From: Micrococcales bacterium
GTDB lineage: Bacteria; Actinomycetota; Actinomycetes; Actinomycetales; Cellulomonadaceae
DNA length: 39,831 nt
NCBI GenBank assembly: GCA_029267995.1
Contig: JAJUHG010000002.1
Location: 1-39,831 of the forward strand
Direction: 5' to 3'
Shown: in pieces, positions 1-8,632 of the stretch
Layout: each line of letters opens with the position of its first letter
How positions within the stretch are numbered: position 1 is the first letter of the stretch
Position numbers and translations under genes: made by a program
Notes under the pieces: model-generated
The model's database searches: none
Told to the model about the DNA's origin: nothing
Seen by the model: only the letters and a program-made list of their open reading frames with translations

Positions 1-1265
1 GTCGGTTCGTCGAGGATCACGACGCGCGGCCTGGTCGCGAGCCACTTGCCGAGTACGACCTTCTGCTGGTTGCCGCCCGAGAGCAGCTGGACCTCGCGGT
101 CGAGCCGGTCGGTCGAGAGCTCGAGGCGCGCCATGAGCGCGTCGGCCTCGCGGCGCACGTGCGCGGTGCGCCGGGGGAACACGCCGCGGATGACGAGCAG
201 GACGTTGTCGAGGATCGACTGCGCGAGCGAGAGCCCGGTCGCCTTGCGGTCCTCGGTGATGAGTGCGATCCCGAGCCGCGCCGCATGGCGCGGGCTCGTG
301 ACCCGGACGCGTCGGCCGCCCACCTCGACGCTCCCGCGCGTGAAGGGCCGGATGCCGAAGATCGCCTCGGCGAGCTCGGTGCGTCCCGAGCCCTGGAGGC
401 CCGCGACCGCAGTGATCTCCCCCGCGTGCAGGCTCAGGTCGATCCCGTCGACCCACGCGTTGCCCCCGCCCGTGACGCGCAGCAGCTCGGTCCCGCGCTC
501 GGTGCCCTCGAGGGGGCCCGGGAAGTAGGTCTCGATCGACCGGCCGACCATGCGTCGCACGAGCTCGTCGGGCCCGAGCTCGTCCGCGGGTCCGCTCGAG
601 ACGAGGCGACCGTCCTTGAGGACGGTGATCGTGTCGCACAGGTCGAACACCTCCTTGAGGCGGTGCGAGACGTACAGCACGCCCACGCCCCGCTCGGCGA
701 GCGATCGCACGATGCGGTAGAGCAGCTCGACCTCGTGCGCCGCGAGCGCCGCGGTGGGCTCGTCCATCGAGATGACCTTCGCGTCGTGGCTCAGCGCCTT
801 CGCGATCTCGACGACCTGCTGCTGCGCGACGCTCAACGAGCCGACGCGGTCGCGGGGGCGCACCGAGGTCACCCCGAGCTCGTCGAGGACGTGCTGGGTG
901 CGCCGGGCCATCTCGCGCACGTCGACGACGCCGCGGCGCCGCGGCTCACGCCCGAGGAAGACGTTCTGCGCGACGGTCCGGTCGGGCAGCAGGTTGAACT
1001 CCTGGAAGACGGTCGCGACGCCCGCGTGCATCGCGTCGATCGGGTGCGCGAAGGCGACCTGCTCGCCCGCGAGGTGGATCTCGCCGTCGTCGGGCTGGTA
1101 GACGCCCGCGAGGATCTTCATGAGCGTGCTCTTGCCCGCCCCGTTCTCCCCGACGAGGCCGTGCACCTCACCGGGTCGCACCTCGATCGAGACCTCGTCG
1201 AGCACGCGCACGCCGAAGAAGCTCTTCGTGAGCCCGCGTGCCGTGAGCACGGGAGCCGTCGTCAC
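1..1265 (-). CDS. Sugar ABC transporter ATP-binding protein (RbsA/MglA/XylG type), 3' end cut by window
   Basis: This is the ATPase of a CUT2-class sugar importer, coupling ATP hydrolysis on the cytoplasmic face to uptake through a permease that must lie beyond the left edge. About 421 residues are visible of a usual ~500. The first ATPase domain has Walker A GENGAGKST (residues 39-47), an LSVAQQQVVEIAKAL signature and Walker B VISMDEPT. The second has the degenerate P-loop GLQGSGRTE, with Arg in place of the Walker lysine, as is normal in this family, then LSGGNQQKVVLGKWLA and VVILDEPT at the window edge. The GTG start at 1265 overlaps the oxidoreductase stop by 4 bases (GTGA), so the two are co-transcribed and translationally coupled. 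The substrate cannot be read from the ATPase. A sugar or polyol is likely from the neighbouring dehydrogenase and ROK regulator. Confidence 0.93.
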   Translation of the reverse strand, partial: MTTAPVLTARGLTKSFFGVRVLDEVSIEVRPGEVHGLVGENGAGKSTLMKILAGVYQPDDGEIHLAGEQVAFAHPIDAMHAGVATVFQEFNLLPDRTVAQNVFLGREPRRRGVVDVREMARRTQHVLDELGVTSVRPRDRVGSLSVAQQQVVEIAKALSHDAKVISMDEPTAALAAHEVELLYRIVRSLAERGVGVLYVSHRLKEVFDLCDTITVLKDGRLVSSGPADELGPDELVRRMVGRSIETYFPGPLEGTERGTELLRVTGGGNAWVDGIDLSLHAGEITAVAGLQGSGRTELAEAIFGIRPFTRGSVEVGGRRVRVTSPRHAARLGIALITEDRKATGLSLAQSILDNVLLVIRGVFPRRTAHVRREADALMARLELSTDRLDREVQLLSGGNQQKVVLGKWLATRPRVVILDEP

Positions 1266-2371
1266 GGTGCACCCCCGACCTCGACCCACGCGCCGTCCGC
1301 AGCGGCCGAGCGCACGACGGCGTCCGTGACGAGCGCCGCGCGCGCGCCGTCCTCGAAGGTCGGCAGGCCTTCCGGGCGGGCGCCGCCGATCGCGGCGTAG
1401 GTGTCGGCGACGAAGGCGTTGAACGCGTCCTGGTAGCCCATCGGGTGACCCGCGGGCACGACCGAGAGGCGCGTCGCCTCGGCCCCGAGCTGGACGGGGT
1501 CGCGCACGAGCTCGAGCGAACCGGTGCGCCGGCCGAGCCACAGCACCTCGGGGGACTCCTGGTCGAAGGCGACTGCGGCGCGCGTGCCCGAGATCTCGAA
1601 GGCGAGGCGGTTCTTGCGCCCCGCAGCGACCTGGGAGACGAAGAGCGAGACGACGACGTCGTCCTCGGTGACCGCGAGCACGCCCGCGAGGTCCTCGGTC
1701 GCGACGGGCTCGCCCGCGCGCTCGGGATGCACCGTGCGGGTGAGCGCGGCGAGGCGGGTGATGCGCGTGGCCGCGACGAACTCGACGAGGTCGACGAGGT
1801 GCGAACCGATGTCCGCGAAGGCGCGCGAGCTGCCTCCGAGCGCAGGGTCGACGCGCCAGTTGTCCGCCGCTGCGTCGAGGAGCCAGTCCTGGGTGTAGGA
1901 GCCCTGGAGCGACAGGATCGCCCCGAGCTCTCCCGAGGCGAGGCGGGCGCGCGCCTCGCGCACCATCGGGTGGTAGCGGTAGACGAAGGGCACGGTCGCG
2001 ACGACGTCGGCCGCCCGGGCCTCCTGGGCGAGCTCGAGCGCGTCGGCGGGAGTTGTCGCGAGGGGCTTCTCGCACACGACGTGCTTGCCCGCGCGCAGCG
2101 CGGCGAGCGCGAGCTCACGGTGCGTCGCGTTCGGGGTGCACACGTGGACGACGTCGACGCCGTCGTCGGCGACGAGCTCGTCCGGCGAGGTGAAGGGGCG
2201 GCCTGCGCCCAGCCGTGCGGCCGCCTCACGCGTGCTCGACGCGGACGAGGAGGTGACCGCGGCGAGCGTGCCGCGAGCGGCACGGACCGCCCTCGAGTGG
2301 ACCTCGGCCATGAACCCGCCCCCCAGCACGCCCGCGGCGAGGCTCGCGACATCCGTTGTCATGTGCGACAT
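1262..2371 (-). CDS. Gfo/Idh/MocA family NAD(P)-dependent oxidoreductase
   Basis: A 369-residue cytoplasmic dehydrogenase of the glucose-fructose oxidoreductase/inositol dehydrogenase family, expected to oxidise or reduce a sugar or polyol with NAD(P). The N-terminal Rossmann fold has the glycine loop GVLGGGFMAEVH (residues 14-25). The family CEKPLATT motif (100-107) carries the conserved Lys102, and DIGSHLVDLVEF (187-198) supplies the conserved Asp/His pair of the catalytic domain. Length is normal for the family. ATG at 2371 is used; a second ATG three codons in is also possible. It is the first gene of an operon with the sugar ABC ATPase and diverges from the ROK regulator gene, so it probably works on the imported sugar under that regulator. 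The exact substrate is not determinable. Confidence 0.92.
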   Translation of the reverse strand: MSHMTTDVASLAAGVLGGGFMAEVHSRAVRAARGTLAAVTSSSASSTREAAARLGAGRPFTSPDELVADDGVDVVHVCTPNATHRELALAALRAGKHVVCEKPLATTPADALELAQEARAADVVATVPFVYRYHPMVREARARLASGELGAILSLQGSYTQDWLLDAAADNWRVDPALGGSSRAFADIGSHLVDLVEFVAATRITRLAALTRTVHPERAGEPVATEDLAGVLAVTEDDVVVSLFVSQVAAGRKNRLAFEISGTRAAVAFDQESPEVLWLGRRTGSLELVRDPVQLGAEATRLSVVPAGHPMGYQDAFNAFVADTYAAIGGARPEGLPTFEDGARAALVTDAVVRSAAADGAWVEVGGAP

Positions 2372-2478
2372 GTCACACGCTCACCCGGACTTCTGTCAAG
2401 GGCTTAGTCAAAAGATGTGCGTAACCGATACAGAACTGTGACTTGCCCCGTGATTAGTGGACTTGGTTAACTGGCCCC
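2372..2478. promoter_or_regulatory. Divergent promoter region between the oxidoreductase and ROK genes
   Basis: This 107-bp gap is less GC-rich than its surroundings and must hold both divergent promoters. A TTAACT hexamer (2467-2472) lies 6 bases before the ROK GTG, which fits a leaderless transcript. On the minus strand two TTGAC-like hexamers occur (around 2392-2398 and 2408-2413), but no convincing -10 pairs with them. CTTAGTCAAAAG and TTGGTTAACTGG are plausible places for a ROK operator. I infer this only from position. Confidence 0.45.
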
Positions 2479-3663
2479 GTGGCGAGCGCAAACACTGCCC
2501 CCTCCCCCGGTGCGGGAGAGCTCTTCCAGCTCTTCCGCGACGGGAGCGCGCGCACCAAGGCCGAGCTCATCGAGCTCACGGGCCTGTCCCGCACGACCGT
2601 CTCGGCGCGCGTCGACGCGCTCCTCGCGACGGGCCTCGTGACCCCCGCGGGCGAGGCCGCGTCCTCGGGCGGACGCCCGCCCGCGCGCGTCGCCTTCAAC
2701 CCCGACGCGCGCGTCCTCGTCGCAGTCGACCTCGGCGCGACGCACGGATCGACCGCAGTGTGCGACCTCGCGGGGCGGGTCCTCGCGGCACGGCGGACCG
2801 AGACACCGATCGCGGCCGGGCCGCTCGAGGTGCTCGGCTGGGCGACGCGCGCCGCGAAGGAGCTCCTCGAGGAGACCGGGCGCGACATGAGCGAGCTCGT
2901 CGGCGTCGGGATCGGTGTGCCCGGTCCCGTCGAGCACGCGACGGGCCGTCCGACCAACCCACCGATCATGCCCGGCTGGGACCGCTTCGACATCCCCGGC
3001 TACATCGCCGAGACCTTTCCCGTGCCCGTGCTCGTCGACAACGACGTCAACCTCCTCGCGCTCGGCGAGCGGCACTCCGCATGGCCACACGTCGACGACC
3101 TCGTCTTCATCAAGGTCTCGACGGGCATCGGCGCGGGGATCATCGCGGGCGGGGTACTCCAGCGCGGCGCACAGGGCTCGGCTGGCGACATCGGGCACGT
3201 CCAGGTACCCCGTTCGCGTGACCTGCCCCGCGACCCCGACGACGAGCGCGACCTCGAGGCGATCGCCTCGGGCCCTGCGATCGCGCAATGGCTCACGGAG
3301 CAGGGGGTGCCCGCGGAGGGGCTCGAGGACGTCGTCGCTCTCGTGCGCTCGGGCCACCCCCTCGCGATCGAGGCGACCCGGCAGGCCGGGCGGTACGTCG
3401 GTGAGGTCCTCGCGACGCTCGTCAACCTGCTCAACCCGACCGTGATCGTGATCGGCGGGAGCGTCGCCCGGGCGGGCGAGCACCTGCTCGCGGGCGTGCG
3501 CGAGGTCGTCTACCGCCGGTCGATCCCGCTCGCGACCCAGCACCTCGCGATCCTCCAGTCGCAGGTCGGCACGCAGGCCGGCGTGCTCGGCGCGGCGATC
3601 ATGGTCACGCAGCAGGCGCTCTCGGTCGAGTCCGTCAACCGGCTCGTCGCCGAGCAGCGCTGA
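2479..3663 (+). CDS. ROK-family transcriptional regulator lacking the zinc-motif cysteines
   Basis: A 394-residue NagC/XylR-type regulator: an N-terminal winged helix-turn-helix (about residues 12-70, with KAELIELTGLSRTTVSARV) followed by a sugar-kinase-like ROK domain. The ATPase-type loop DLGATHGSTAV, the GIGVPGPV segment, NDVNLLALGE and the STGIGAGII glycine loop are present. After the GDIGHV histidine the usual CxCGxxGCxE zinc motif is missing; the stretch reads PRSRDLPRDPDDERDLEAIASG and has no cysteine. Loss of this site suggests a pure sensor/repressor without kinase activity. The GTG start has a TTAACT hexamer 6 bases upstream. It diverges from the oxidoreductase/ABC operon, which it probably controls in response to the sugar or its phosphate. 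Confidence 0.92.
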   Translation: MASANTAPSPGAGELFQLFRDGSARTKAELIELTGLSRTTVSARVDALLATGLVTPAGEAASSGGRPPARVAFNPDARVLVAVDLGATHGSTAVCDLAGRVLAARRTETPIAAGPLEVLGWATRAAKELLEETGRDMSELVGVGIGVPGPVEHATGRPTNPPIMPGWDRFDIPGYIAETFPVPVLVDNDVNLLALGERHSAWPHVDDLVFIKVSTGIGAGIIAGGVLQRGAQGSAGDIGHVQVPRSRDLPRDPDDERDLEAIASGPAIAQWLTEQGVPAEGLEDVVALVRSGHPLAIEATRQAGRYVGEVLATLVNLLNPTVIVIGGSVARAGEHLLAGVREVVYRRSIPLATQHLAILQSQVGTQAGVLGAAIMVTQQALSVESVNRLVAEQR

Positions 3664-3681
3664 GCAGCGCCCCGGGCAGCG

Positions 3682-4338
3682 CTAGACCAGCTGGACGGTC
3701 GTGACGCACGTCGGGGCGTCGTCGTCGGTCGTGAACTCGTACGTCGCCGAGCGGCCCTCGTGGCCCAGCTCGATCGCGCCCCGCGCCCCGCGCGGCAGCC
3801 AGAACCCCACGAAGCCGTTGTCGGCCGTGCGGACCTCACCCTCGAGCAGGACCTCGCCCGCCGTCGTCGTGATGCGCACCTCGAGCGTCTCCCCCGCGAG
3901 CTCGCCCTGGCACGTCGTGAGCGAGTGGTAGAAGCACTCGTGCGTCGCGGAGCGGAACGGGGCGAGCGAGACGTAGAAGAGGTCCTCGGGCAGCGGGACA
4001 GCGACCTCCCGCTCGGTGTCCGAGACGACGAGCTCGCGCGGGCGCACCGAGGCCATGACGTCGACCCGGCGCTCGGCGAGCGGGACCGCCTCGAGGTGGT
4101 CGACGATCTGCCGACCCGTGAGCCCGTCGACACCGAGCGCGTCGAGCAGCGGGTCGCTCACGACGTCGCCGAGATCCGCGCCCGGCGCAGTCCGCCCGGC
4201 GCCCGCCGACGGCGCGAGGTCCTCCTCGGGCGTCGCGCTCGCCGACGACGGCGCGCCCAGGGTCACCTCGGGAGCACCCGTGCACGCGGCGAGGGCCAGG
4301 GCCACGGACAAGGTCAGCACTGCACGCACGATCTTCAC
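3682..4338 (-). CDS. CueP-family copper-binding lipoprotein
   Basis: A 218-residue exported protein matching the CueP family, known in Salmonella as a periplasmic copper-binding protein. The first 19 residues form a lipoprotein signal (MKIVRAVL, hydrophobic core, LALAAC with the lipidated Cys19), followed by a Ser/Pro/Ala-rich linker and the conserved domain from about residue 58. The family hallmarks are present: ASVRPREL, LFYVSLAPF, THECFYHSLTTCQGEL, DNGFVGFWLPRG and the C-terminal PTCVTTVQL. They supply three cysteines (C135, C143, C211), the count expected for CueP metal ligands. The GTG start at 4338 is chosen because it begins the signal peptide; the reading frame stays open far upstream across mnmA, but that part is not coding. 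The gene converges with the ROK gene (18-bp gap) and probably stands alone. A role in copper storage or tolerance at the outer face of the membrane is inferred from the family. Confidence 0.85.
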   Translation of the reverse strand: MKIVRAVLTLSVALALAACTGAPEVTLGAPSSASATPEEDLAPSAGAGRTAPGADLGDVVSDPLLDALGVDGLTGRQIVDHLEAVPLAERRVDVMASVRPRELVVSDTEREVAVPLPEDLFYVSLAPFRSATHECFYHSLTTCQGELAGETLEVRITTTAGEVLLEGEVRTADNGFVGFWLPRGARGAIELGHEGRSATYEFTTDDDAPTCVTTVQLV

Positions 4339-4474
4339 GCGGTGCAGTCGAGCACGCCCCGCGACCCGCTGCGGGGACCAAGGGCCCGAGCGCCGCGCGA
4401 CGGTGCAGGTCGGCGGCGGGCCAGGACCGTCCTGCCGACGGCGTCGCGCGCGAACCGGCAGGCAAGTCCGGGCG

Positions 4475-4592
4475 AGGCGCGCGCAGGCGGCGCTCAGTCG
4501 CCCACGGCGCGCGCAGGTGGTGCGCACGGCGCGCAGGCGGCACTCAAGGGCGCACGGTGCGCCGACCGCGCTCAGTCGCGCACGGCGCGCGC
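4475..4592. repeat. Degenerate GC-rich repeats, including a copy of the mnmA 3' end
   Basis: The gene-free stretch 4339-4571 is mostly low-complexity GC-rich sequence. Between 4475 and 4592 the 9-mer GCGCGCAGG occurs at 4479, 4509 and 4529. A 22-base segment spanning the mnmA stop (4571-4592) recurs with one mismatch at 4493-4514, and a more degraded copy starts near 4543. It looks like local duplication of the mnmA 3' end by slippage. Apart from a possible CCCCGC/GCGGGG hairpin at 4357-4376 in the cueP leader, I see nothing else in the gap. Confidence 0.6.
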
Positions 4593-5657
4593 TACGGTCG
4601 CCTGCCCGAGGACCTGCGAGCCGCGGTACACGACGATCGACTGCCCCGCCGCGACCCCGGCCAGCTCGCCGCGCACTCGCACGCGCAGCCGCTCGGCGTC
4701 GCCATGCTCGACGCGAGCCGCGACCGGCGTGCCGTGCGCGCGGACCTGGACCTCGACGTCGTCGTCGGGCGCGGGGACCTGCGTGAACCACACGCACTCG
4801 TGCCCCTCGACGACGTCGACCGCGAGCTCGGTGCGCGAGCCGACCACGACCGTGTTGCGCACGGGCTCGATCGACAGCACGTACCGCGGCTGCCCGTCCG
4901 GTGCGGGACGGCCGATCGCGAGCCCGCGGCGCTGACCCACGGTGTACGCGTACGCGCCGTCGTGCTCGCCGAGCACCTCGCCCGAGGTGTCGACGATCGG
5001 TCCGGGCTGCGAGCCGAGCCGCTCGCGCAGGAAACCCTTCATGTCGCCGTCGGCGACGAAGCAGATGTCGTAGGAGTCCGGCTTGCTGCTCACCGAGAGC
5101 CCGCGCGCGGCGGCCTCGGCGCGCACCTCGTCCTTCGAGGCGACGTCCCCGAGCGGGAACATCGAGCGCGCGAGACGCTCGGGACCCATGACCGCGAGCA
5201 CGTAGGACTGGTCCTTCGCGGCATCGACCGCGCGGTGCAGCTCGCGCGAGCCGTCCTCGTGGGTCACGATGCGCGCGTAGTGGCCCGTGCACACCGCGTC
5301 GAAGCCGAGCGCGAGGGCCTTGTCGAGCAGGGTCGCGAACTTGATGTGCTCGTTGCAGCGCACGCACGGGTTCGGGGTGCGGCCCGCGGCGTACTCGGAC
5401 AGGAAGTCCGCGACGACCGTCTGCTCGAACTTCTCCGACAGGTCCCACACGTAGTACGGGATGCCGAGCACGTCGGCCGCGCGACGTGCGTCGCCCGCGT
5501 CCTCGATCGAGCAGCAGCCGCGCGAGCCCGTGCGGAACTGGTCGCGGTTGCGCGAGAGCGCCATGTGCACGCCGACGACGTCGTGCCCCGCCTCGACCGC
5601 GCGCGCGGCGGCCACGGCGGAGTCGACCCCACCGGAGAGAGCTGCCAGGACGCGCAT
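4572..5657 (-). CDS. mnmA: tRNA-specific 2-thiouridylase MnmA
   Basis: MnmA adenylates and then thiolates U34 in the wobble position of Lys, Glu and Gln tRNAs in the cytoplasm, taking persulfide sulfur that starts from a cysteine desulfurase. The 361-residue protein has the PP-loop SGGVDS (residues 8-13), the catalytic Cys98 in TPNPCVRCN and the second cysteine Cys199 in [15 protein letters not shown], plus the C-terminal beta-barrel. ATG at 5657 is chosen over the in-frame GTG two codons upstream because TAACCT lies 7 bases before the ATG (leaderless pattern) and [10 protein letters not shown] is the usual actinobacterial beginning. A cysteine desulfurase gene lies upstream on the same strand, separated only by the mannanase gene. 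That is the known desulfurase-mnmA pairing with one gene inserted. Confidence 0.96.
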   Translation of the reverse strand: MRVLAALSGGVDSAVAAARAVEAGHDVVGVHMALSRNRDQFRTGSRGCCSIEDAGDARRAADVLGIPYYVWDLSEKFEQTVVADFLSEYAAGRTPNPCVRCNEHIKFATLLDKALALGFDAVCTGHYARIVTHEDGSRELHRAVDAAKDQSYVLAVMGPERLARSMFPLGDVASKDEVRAEAAARGLSVSSKPDSYDICFVADGDMKGFLRERLGSQPGPIVDTSGEVLGEHDGAYAYTVGQRRGLAIGRPAPDGQPRYVLSIEPVRNTVVVGSRTELAVDVVEGHECVWFTQVPAPDDDVEVQVRAHGTPVAARVEHGDAERLRVRVRGELAGVAAGQSIVVYRGSQVLGQATVARAVRD

Positions 5658-5664
5658 GGCCACC

Positions 5665-5670
5665 AGGTTA
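5665..5670 (-). promoter_or_regulatory. Putative -10 element of leaderless mnmA
   Basis: TAACCT on the minus strand ends 7 bases before the ATG of mnmA. No Shine-Dalgarno sequence suits the ATG better than this spacing. It decides the choice of ATG (5657) over GTG (5663). No clear -35 is seen. Confidence 0.4.
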
Positions 5671-5704
5671 CGTCCCGCGCACGGCCCACCGTGCGGGCCA
5701 GGGG

Positions 5705-7234
5705 TCAGTCGGGCGCGCTCACCTGGAGCACGAACGTCGTCGGCGGGCTGACCCGGCCCTCGGTGTCCGTGACCGTGTAGGCGAGCTCGACGCGTCCCGT
5801 GAAGCCCTCGGCCGCGACGACCGTGACGACCCCGTCCGCGACGCTCAGCTCACCCGCGGGGATCGCGAGCGAGGTCTGCACGCCGTCCGCCTGCGGGTCG
5901 AGGTCGACGCTGCCCGGGTCGATCTCGCCGTAGACCGAGACGTCGTTCGCGAGCAGGTCGAAGGTCGAGGTCTCGCCCGAACGAGCCATGACGAGGTCGA
6001 CCTCGGCGACGGGTGGGAAGTCGCGCTCGCCCGTGCGCATCCCGCGCGAACGCTGCGAGGTCTGGGTGCACACCGCGGACGGGCAGTAGACGGTGAAGCC
6101 GTCGGAGTCCGGAGGGGTCGAGAACTCGTTGCGCGGCTGCATCCACCACAGCAGCGCGAGGTCGCCGCCCGCCTCCTCGAACGCGCCGACCCACTCGTCG
6201 AACACGACGTTGCGCGGGGCCGCCCCGCGCCAGCCGTACTCGCCGATGAAGATCGGCTTGCCGACCTGCTCGGCGATCGCGACGTGGTCGAGGATCCACT
6301 CACGCGACCACTCGACGTCGGTGTCCCAGTGGTCGGGATAGACGTGCAGGCCCACGATGTCGATGTCGTCGAGCTGGGCGAACGCGAGCGAGTCCTGACC
6401 GGTCGAGCACGTGTACGCCCAGTGCCCCGTGTCCTGCGAGCACATGAAGCCCTCGTCGCCGAGCCCCAGGACGTGCTTGGAGTCGATCGACTTGAAGTGC
6501 GCGGCCATCTCGGCGACCCACGCGACGATCGTCTCGCTCGAGCAGTCCTTCGACGGCAGCTGCGGGACGCCTTCGCAGCGCGGCTCGTTCGCGAGCTCCC
6601 AGATCGCGATCGTCGGCTCGTCCTTGTACTTCACGCCCGTGTAGGTGTTGGTGCGGTTGAGCAGGGCGGTCATCCAGTCCTTGAACCACTGCCGGATCTG
6701 CGGGTCGGTGTAGAACGCCCCGTGGTCGTCGAGGCCGGCCCACCGCACGTACTGGCCCATCCCGCCGAACGGTCCCCAGTTGTTGACGAAGGGCAGCACG
6801 AGCCGGATGCCGCGCTCCTTGGCCGAGGCGATCGCGTAGTCGAGCTTGACCAGGCCGTTCTCGCCCTCGTTCAGCGCGGGCTTCTCCCCGTCCCAGTACT
6901 GGAAGTAGGTAGTGGTGTTCTGCGGGTCGAGGCTCGTGGTCGGGTCGGCCGGGTCGCCGATGTCGTTGAAGGCCCACATGCGCATCACGGCGAGGTCGTT
7001 GTCCGCCGCGGCCTGGAAGATCGCGTCGGTCACGAGGGGGTCGGCGAACGCGGGCCAATAGCTGTTCGCACCCGCCGCACGGAAGCGCTCTCCCCCGAGG
7101 CGCAGCTCGGTCCCGTGCACCGTGACGAACTCGTCCCCGGGACCGGCGTCGCGGTTCGCCCACCACAGGGCTACGCCCGCGCCAAGGACGACGACGGTGA
7201 GGGCGGCAAGGAGTCTGGCGGGCGTGCGCGACAT
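5705..7234 (-). CDS. Membrane-anchored or secreted GH5-type beta-mannanase with C-terminal Ig/cadherin-like domain
   Basis: A 509-residue extracellular glycoside hydrolase, most like the endo-1,4-beta-mannosidases of clan GH-A family 5. A single hydrophobic segment (about residues 7-26) after MSRTPARL acts as a signal anchor or signal peptide. The catalytic barrel spans about residues 33-395: WELANEPR provides acid/base Glu217 after Asn216, LHVYPDHW provides His297/Tyr299, and IFIGEYGW provides nucleophile Glu332. The C-terminal ~100 residues, with [10 protein letters not shown] and [13 protein letters not shown], resemble tandem Ig/cadherin-like domains of secreted proteins. The start has GGGAG about 8 bases upstream. 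The gene interrupts the cysteine desulfurase/mnmA pair and has its own candidate promoter with an operator-like palindrome, so it is probably controlled separately by plant polysaccharide-derived sugars. Mannan as substrate is inferred from the family. Confidence 0.85.
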   Translation of the reverse strand: MSRTPARLLAALTVVVLGAGVALWWANRDAGPGDEFVTVHGTELRLGGERFRAAGANSYWPAFADPLVTDAIFQAAADNDLAVMRMWAFNDIGDPADPTTSLDPQNTTTYFQYWDGEKPALNEGENGLVKLDYAIASAKERGIRLVLPFVNNWGPFGGMGQYVRWAGLDDHGAFYTDPQIRQWFKDWMTALLNRTNTYTGVKYKDEPTIAIWELANEPRCEGVPQLPSKDCSSETIVAWVAEMAAHFKSIDSKHVLGLGDEGFMCSQDTGHWAYTCSTGQDSLAFAQLDDIDIVGLHVYPDHWDTDVEWSREWILDHVAIAEQVGKPIFIGEYGWRGAAPRNVVFDEWVGAFEEAGGDLALLWWMQPRNEFSTPPDSDGFTVYCPSAVCTQTSQRSRGMRTGERDFPPVAEVDLVMARSGETSTFDLLANDVSVYGEIDPGSVDLDPQADGVQTSLAIPAGELSVADGVVTVVAAEGFTGRVELAYTVTDTEGRVSPPTTFVLQVSAPD

Positions 7235-7270
7235 CGTTGTGGCTCCCGACGAAGGTGCGATTCGGGCCAG

Positions 7271-7294
7271 ACTCTAGCGTGAACGCGCTCTCAC
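7271..7294 (-). promoter_or_regulatory. GH5 promoter -10 with LacI/CebR-like operator
   Basis: On the minus strand TAGAGT (7271-7276) is a good -10. Just upstream, in the -35/-10 spacer, lies the imperfect palindrome GTGAGAGCGCGTTCAC (7279-7294). It agrees at 10 of 14 positions with the known CebR box TGGGAGCGCTCCCA, and at 12 of 14 with the operator before the GH1 gene. The site overlaps the stop codon of the cysteine desulfurase gene. The -35 is poor. Confidence 0.45.
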
Positions 7295-8514
7295 GCGGAC
7301 GCGAGTCCCGCCGCCCGGGCCCGCTCGACCGCCTCGGGCAAGGCCTCCGCGAGCATCGCGACGTCCTCGGGCGTGCTCGTGCGTCCGAGCGAGAAGCGCA
7401 GCGCACCGCGCGCCTCGGCCTCGGGCACGCCCATCGCGAGCAGGACGTGCGAGGGCTGGGGCACGCCCGCCTGGCACGCCGAGCCGGTCGAGCACGCGAC
7501 ACCGGCCGCGTCGAGCAGGTACAGCAGCGAGTCGCCCTCACAGCCCGGGAAGGTGAACAAGGCGTTCGCAGGGAGCCGGTCGAGGGCCTCGACGCCGACG
7601 ACGGCGTCCTGGGCACCTGCCGCGCCCTGCCCCACCTCGGGCCCGCGCAGCACCGCGTCGGGGACGACCTCGCGCACCGCGACCACGAGCGAGTCGCGCA
7701 GCGCACCGACACGTGCCGCGAACTGGGGCTGCTCGGCCGCCGCGAGCTCCGCAGCGACCGCGAAGGACCGCGCGACGGGCACGTCGAGCGTCCCCGAGCG
7801 CACCCCGCGCTCCTGCCCGCCCCCGTGCAGCACGGGCGTGAGCTCGAGCTCGCGGCGCGCAAGGAGCGCCCCGACACCGTGCGGCCCGCCGATCTTGTGC
7901 CCCGAGACCGTCATCGCGTCGAGGCCGCTCGCGGCGAAGTCGAGCGGGACCTGGCCGAGCGCCTGGACCGCGTCGGCGTGCACGGGCACGCCGTAGCGGT
8001 GCGCGGCCGCGACGACCTCCTCGACCGGCTCGAGCGTGCCGACCTCGTTGTTCGCCCACATGACCGACACGAGCGCGACCTCGTGGGCGTGCGCCTCGAG
8101 CTCGGCGTGCAGCGCCGCGACGTCGAGACGCCCGTGAGCGTCGACGTCGAGCAGCACGACCTGCGCACCCGCGTGCTCCGCGAGCCAGAACGCGGGGTCG
8201 AGCACGGCGTGGTGCTCGACCGCCGAGACGAGGATCCGCCGGCGCGCGAGGTCGTGGGCACGCCGCGCCCAGAACAGACCCTTGATCGCGAGGTTGTCGG
8301 CCTCGGTGCCGCCCGCGGTCCACACGACCTCGCTCGGCCGCGCACCGAGCGCCGCCGCGAGCTGCTCGCGCGCCTCCTCGAGCGCGCGCCGCGCGGCCCT
8401 GCCCGGTCCGTGCAAGGAGGAGGCGTTGCCGGTCTCGCCGAGCGCCGCGACGAGCGCCTCGATCGCCTCGGCCCGCATCGGCGTCGTCGCCGCGTGGTCG
8501 AGGTAGGTCGTCAT
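7291..8514 (-). CDS. Cysteine desulfurase (IscS/NifS class)
   Basis: A 407-residue PLP enzyme of the class V aminotransferase fold that takes sulfur from L-cysteine as an enzyme-bound persulfide. It feeds tRNA thiolation (MnmA nearby) and perhaps Fe-S or other thio-cofactor synthesis. It begins MTTYLDHAATTP as in this family. The cofactor site shows GGTEADN, the His pair at 101-102, HADAVQALGQ and SGHKIGGPHG with the Schiff-base Lys207. The persulfide cysteine is Cys347 in ACSTGSACQAG. The ATG at 8514 is preferred because the frame stays open upstream without homology and TAGACT sits 8 bases before it. In M. tuberculosis the orthologous order is etfB-etfA-(two genes)-desulfurase-mnmA; here the same genes appear in the same order with insertions. 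Confidence 0.95.
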   Translation of the reverse strand: MTTYLDHAATTPMRAEAIEALVAALGETGNASSLHGPGRAARRALEEAREQLAAALGARPSEVVWTAGGTEADNLAIKGLFWARRAHDLARRRILVSAVEHHAVLDPAFWLAEHAGAQVVLLDVDAHGRLDVAALHAELEAHAHEVALVSVMWANNEVGTLEPVEEVVAAAHRYGVPVHADAVQALGQVPLDFAASGLDAMTVSGHKIGGPHGVGALLARRELELTPVLHGGGQERGVRSGTLDVPVARSFAVAAELAAAEQPQFAARVGALRDSLVVAVREVVPDAVLRGPEVGQGAAGAQDAVVGVEALDRLPANALFTFPGCEGDSLLYLLDAAGVACSTGSACQAGVPQPSHVLLAMGVPEAEARGALRFSLGRTSTPEDVAMLAEALPEAVERARAAGLASA

Positions 8515-8522
8515 GGTCGACC

Positions 8523-8528
8523 AGTCTA
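8523..8528 (-). promoter_or_regulatory. Putative -10 of leaderless cysteine desulfurase mRNA
   Basis: TAGACT on the minus strand ends 8 bases before the ATG; no Shine-Dalgarno site is visible. The rest of the 118-bp divergent gap 8515-8632 shows nothing else recognisable except the opposing element for the phosphotransferase gene. Confidence 0.4.
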
Positions 8529-8620
8529 GGAGCGTGAGGCTCGCCACCGTGCCCGGTGCAGAGTGGGACGAAACAGGGGAGATCTGGTGAGATCGCCCGG
8601 TCACGTGCAGCCCTTCCTGG

Positions 8621-8626
8621 CACGAT
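8621..8626 (+). promoter_or_regulatory. Weak putative -10 of the phosphotransferase gene
   Basis: CACGAT ends 6 bases before the GTG start. It has the conserved A and final T of a -10 but not the first T. Its spacing matches the other leaderless candidates in the window. Confidence 0.25.
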
Positions 8627-8632
8627 GGTCCC

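Noticed and set aside
2359-2376. Palindrome-like TGTGCGACATGTCACA at the start of the oxidoreductase gene
   Set aside because: The arms are offset by two bases and the segment overlaps the coding start; too weak to call an operator.
4475-4592. Possible CRISPR or ncRNA from the GC-rich repeats
   Set aside because: Repeat spacing is irregular (30, 20, 50, 28 bases) and the units are degenerate; no conserved RNA structure is recognisable.
4339-5448. Upstream extension of the CueP-like frame across mnmA
   Set aside because: The extension lies in another frame of mnmA and would bury the lipoprotein signal peptide in mid-protein.
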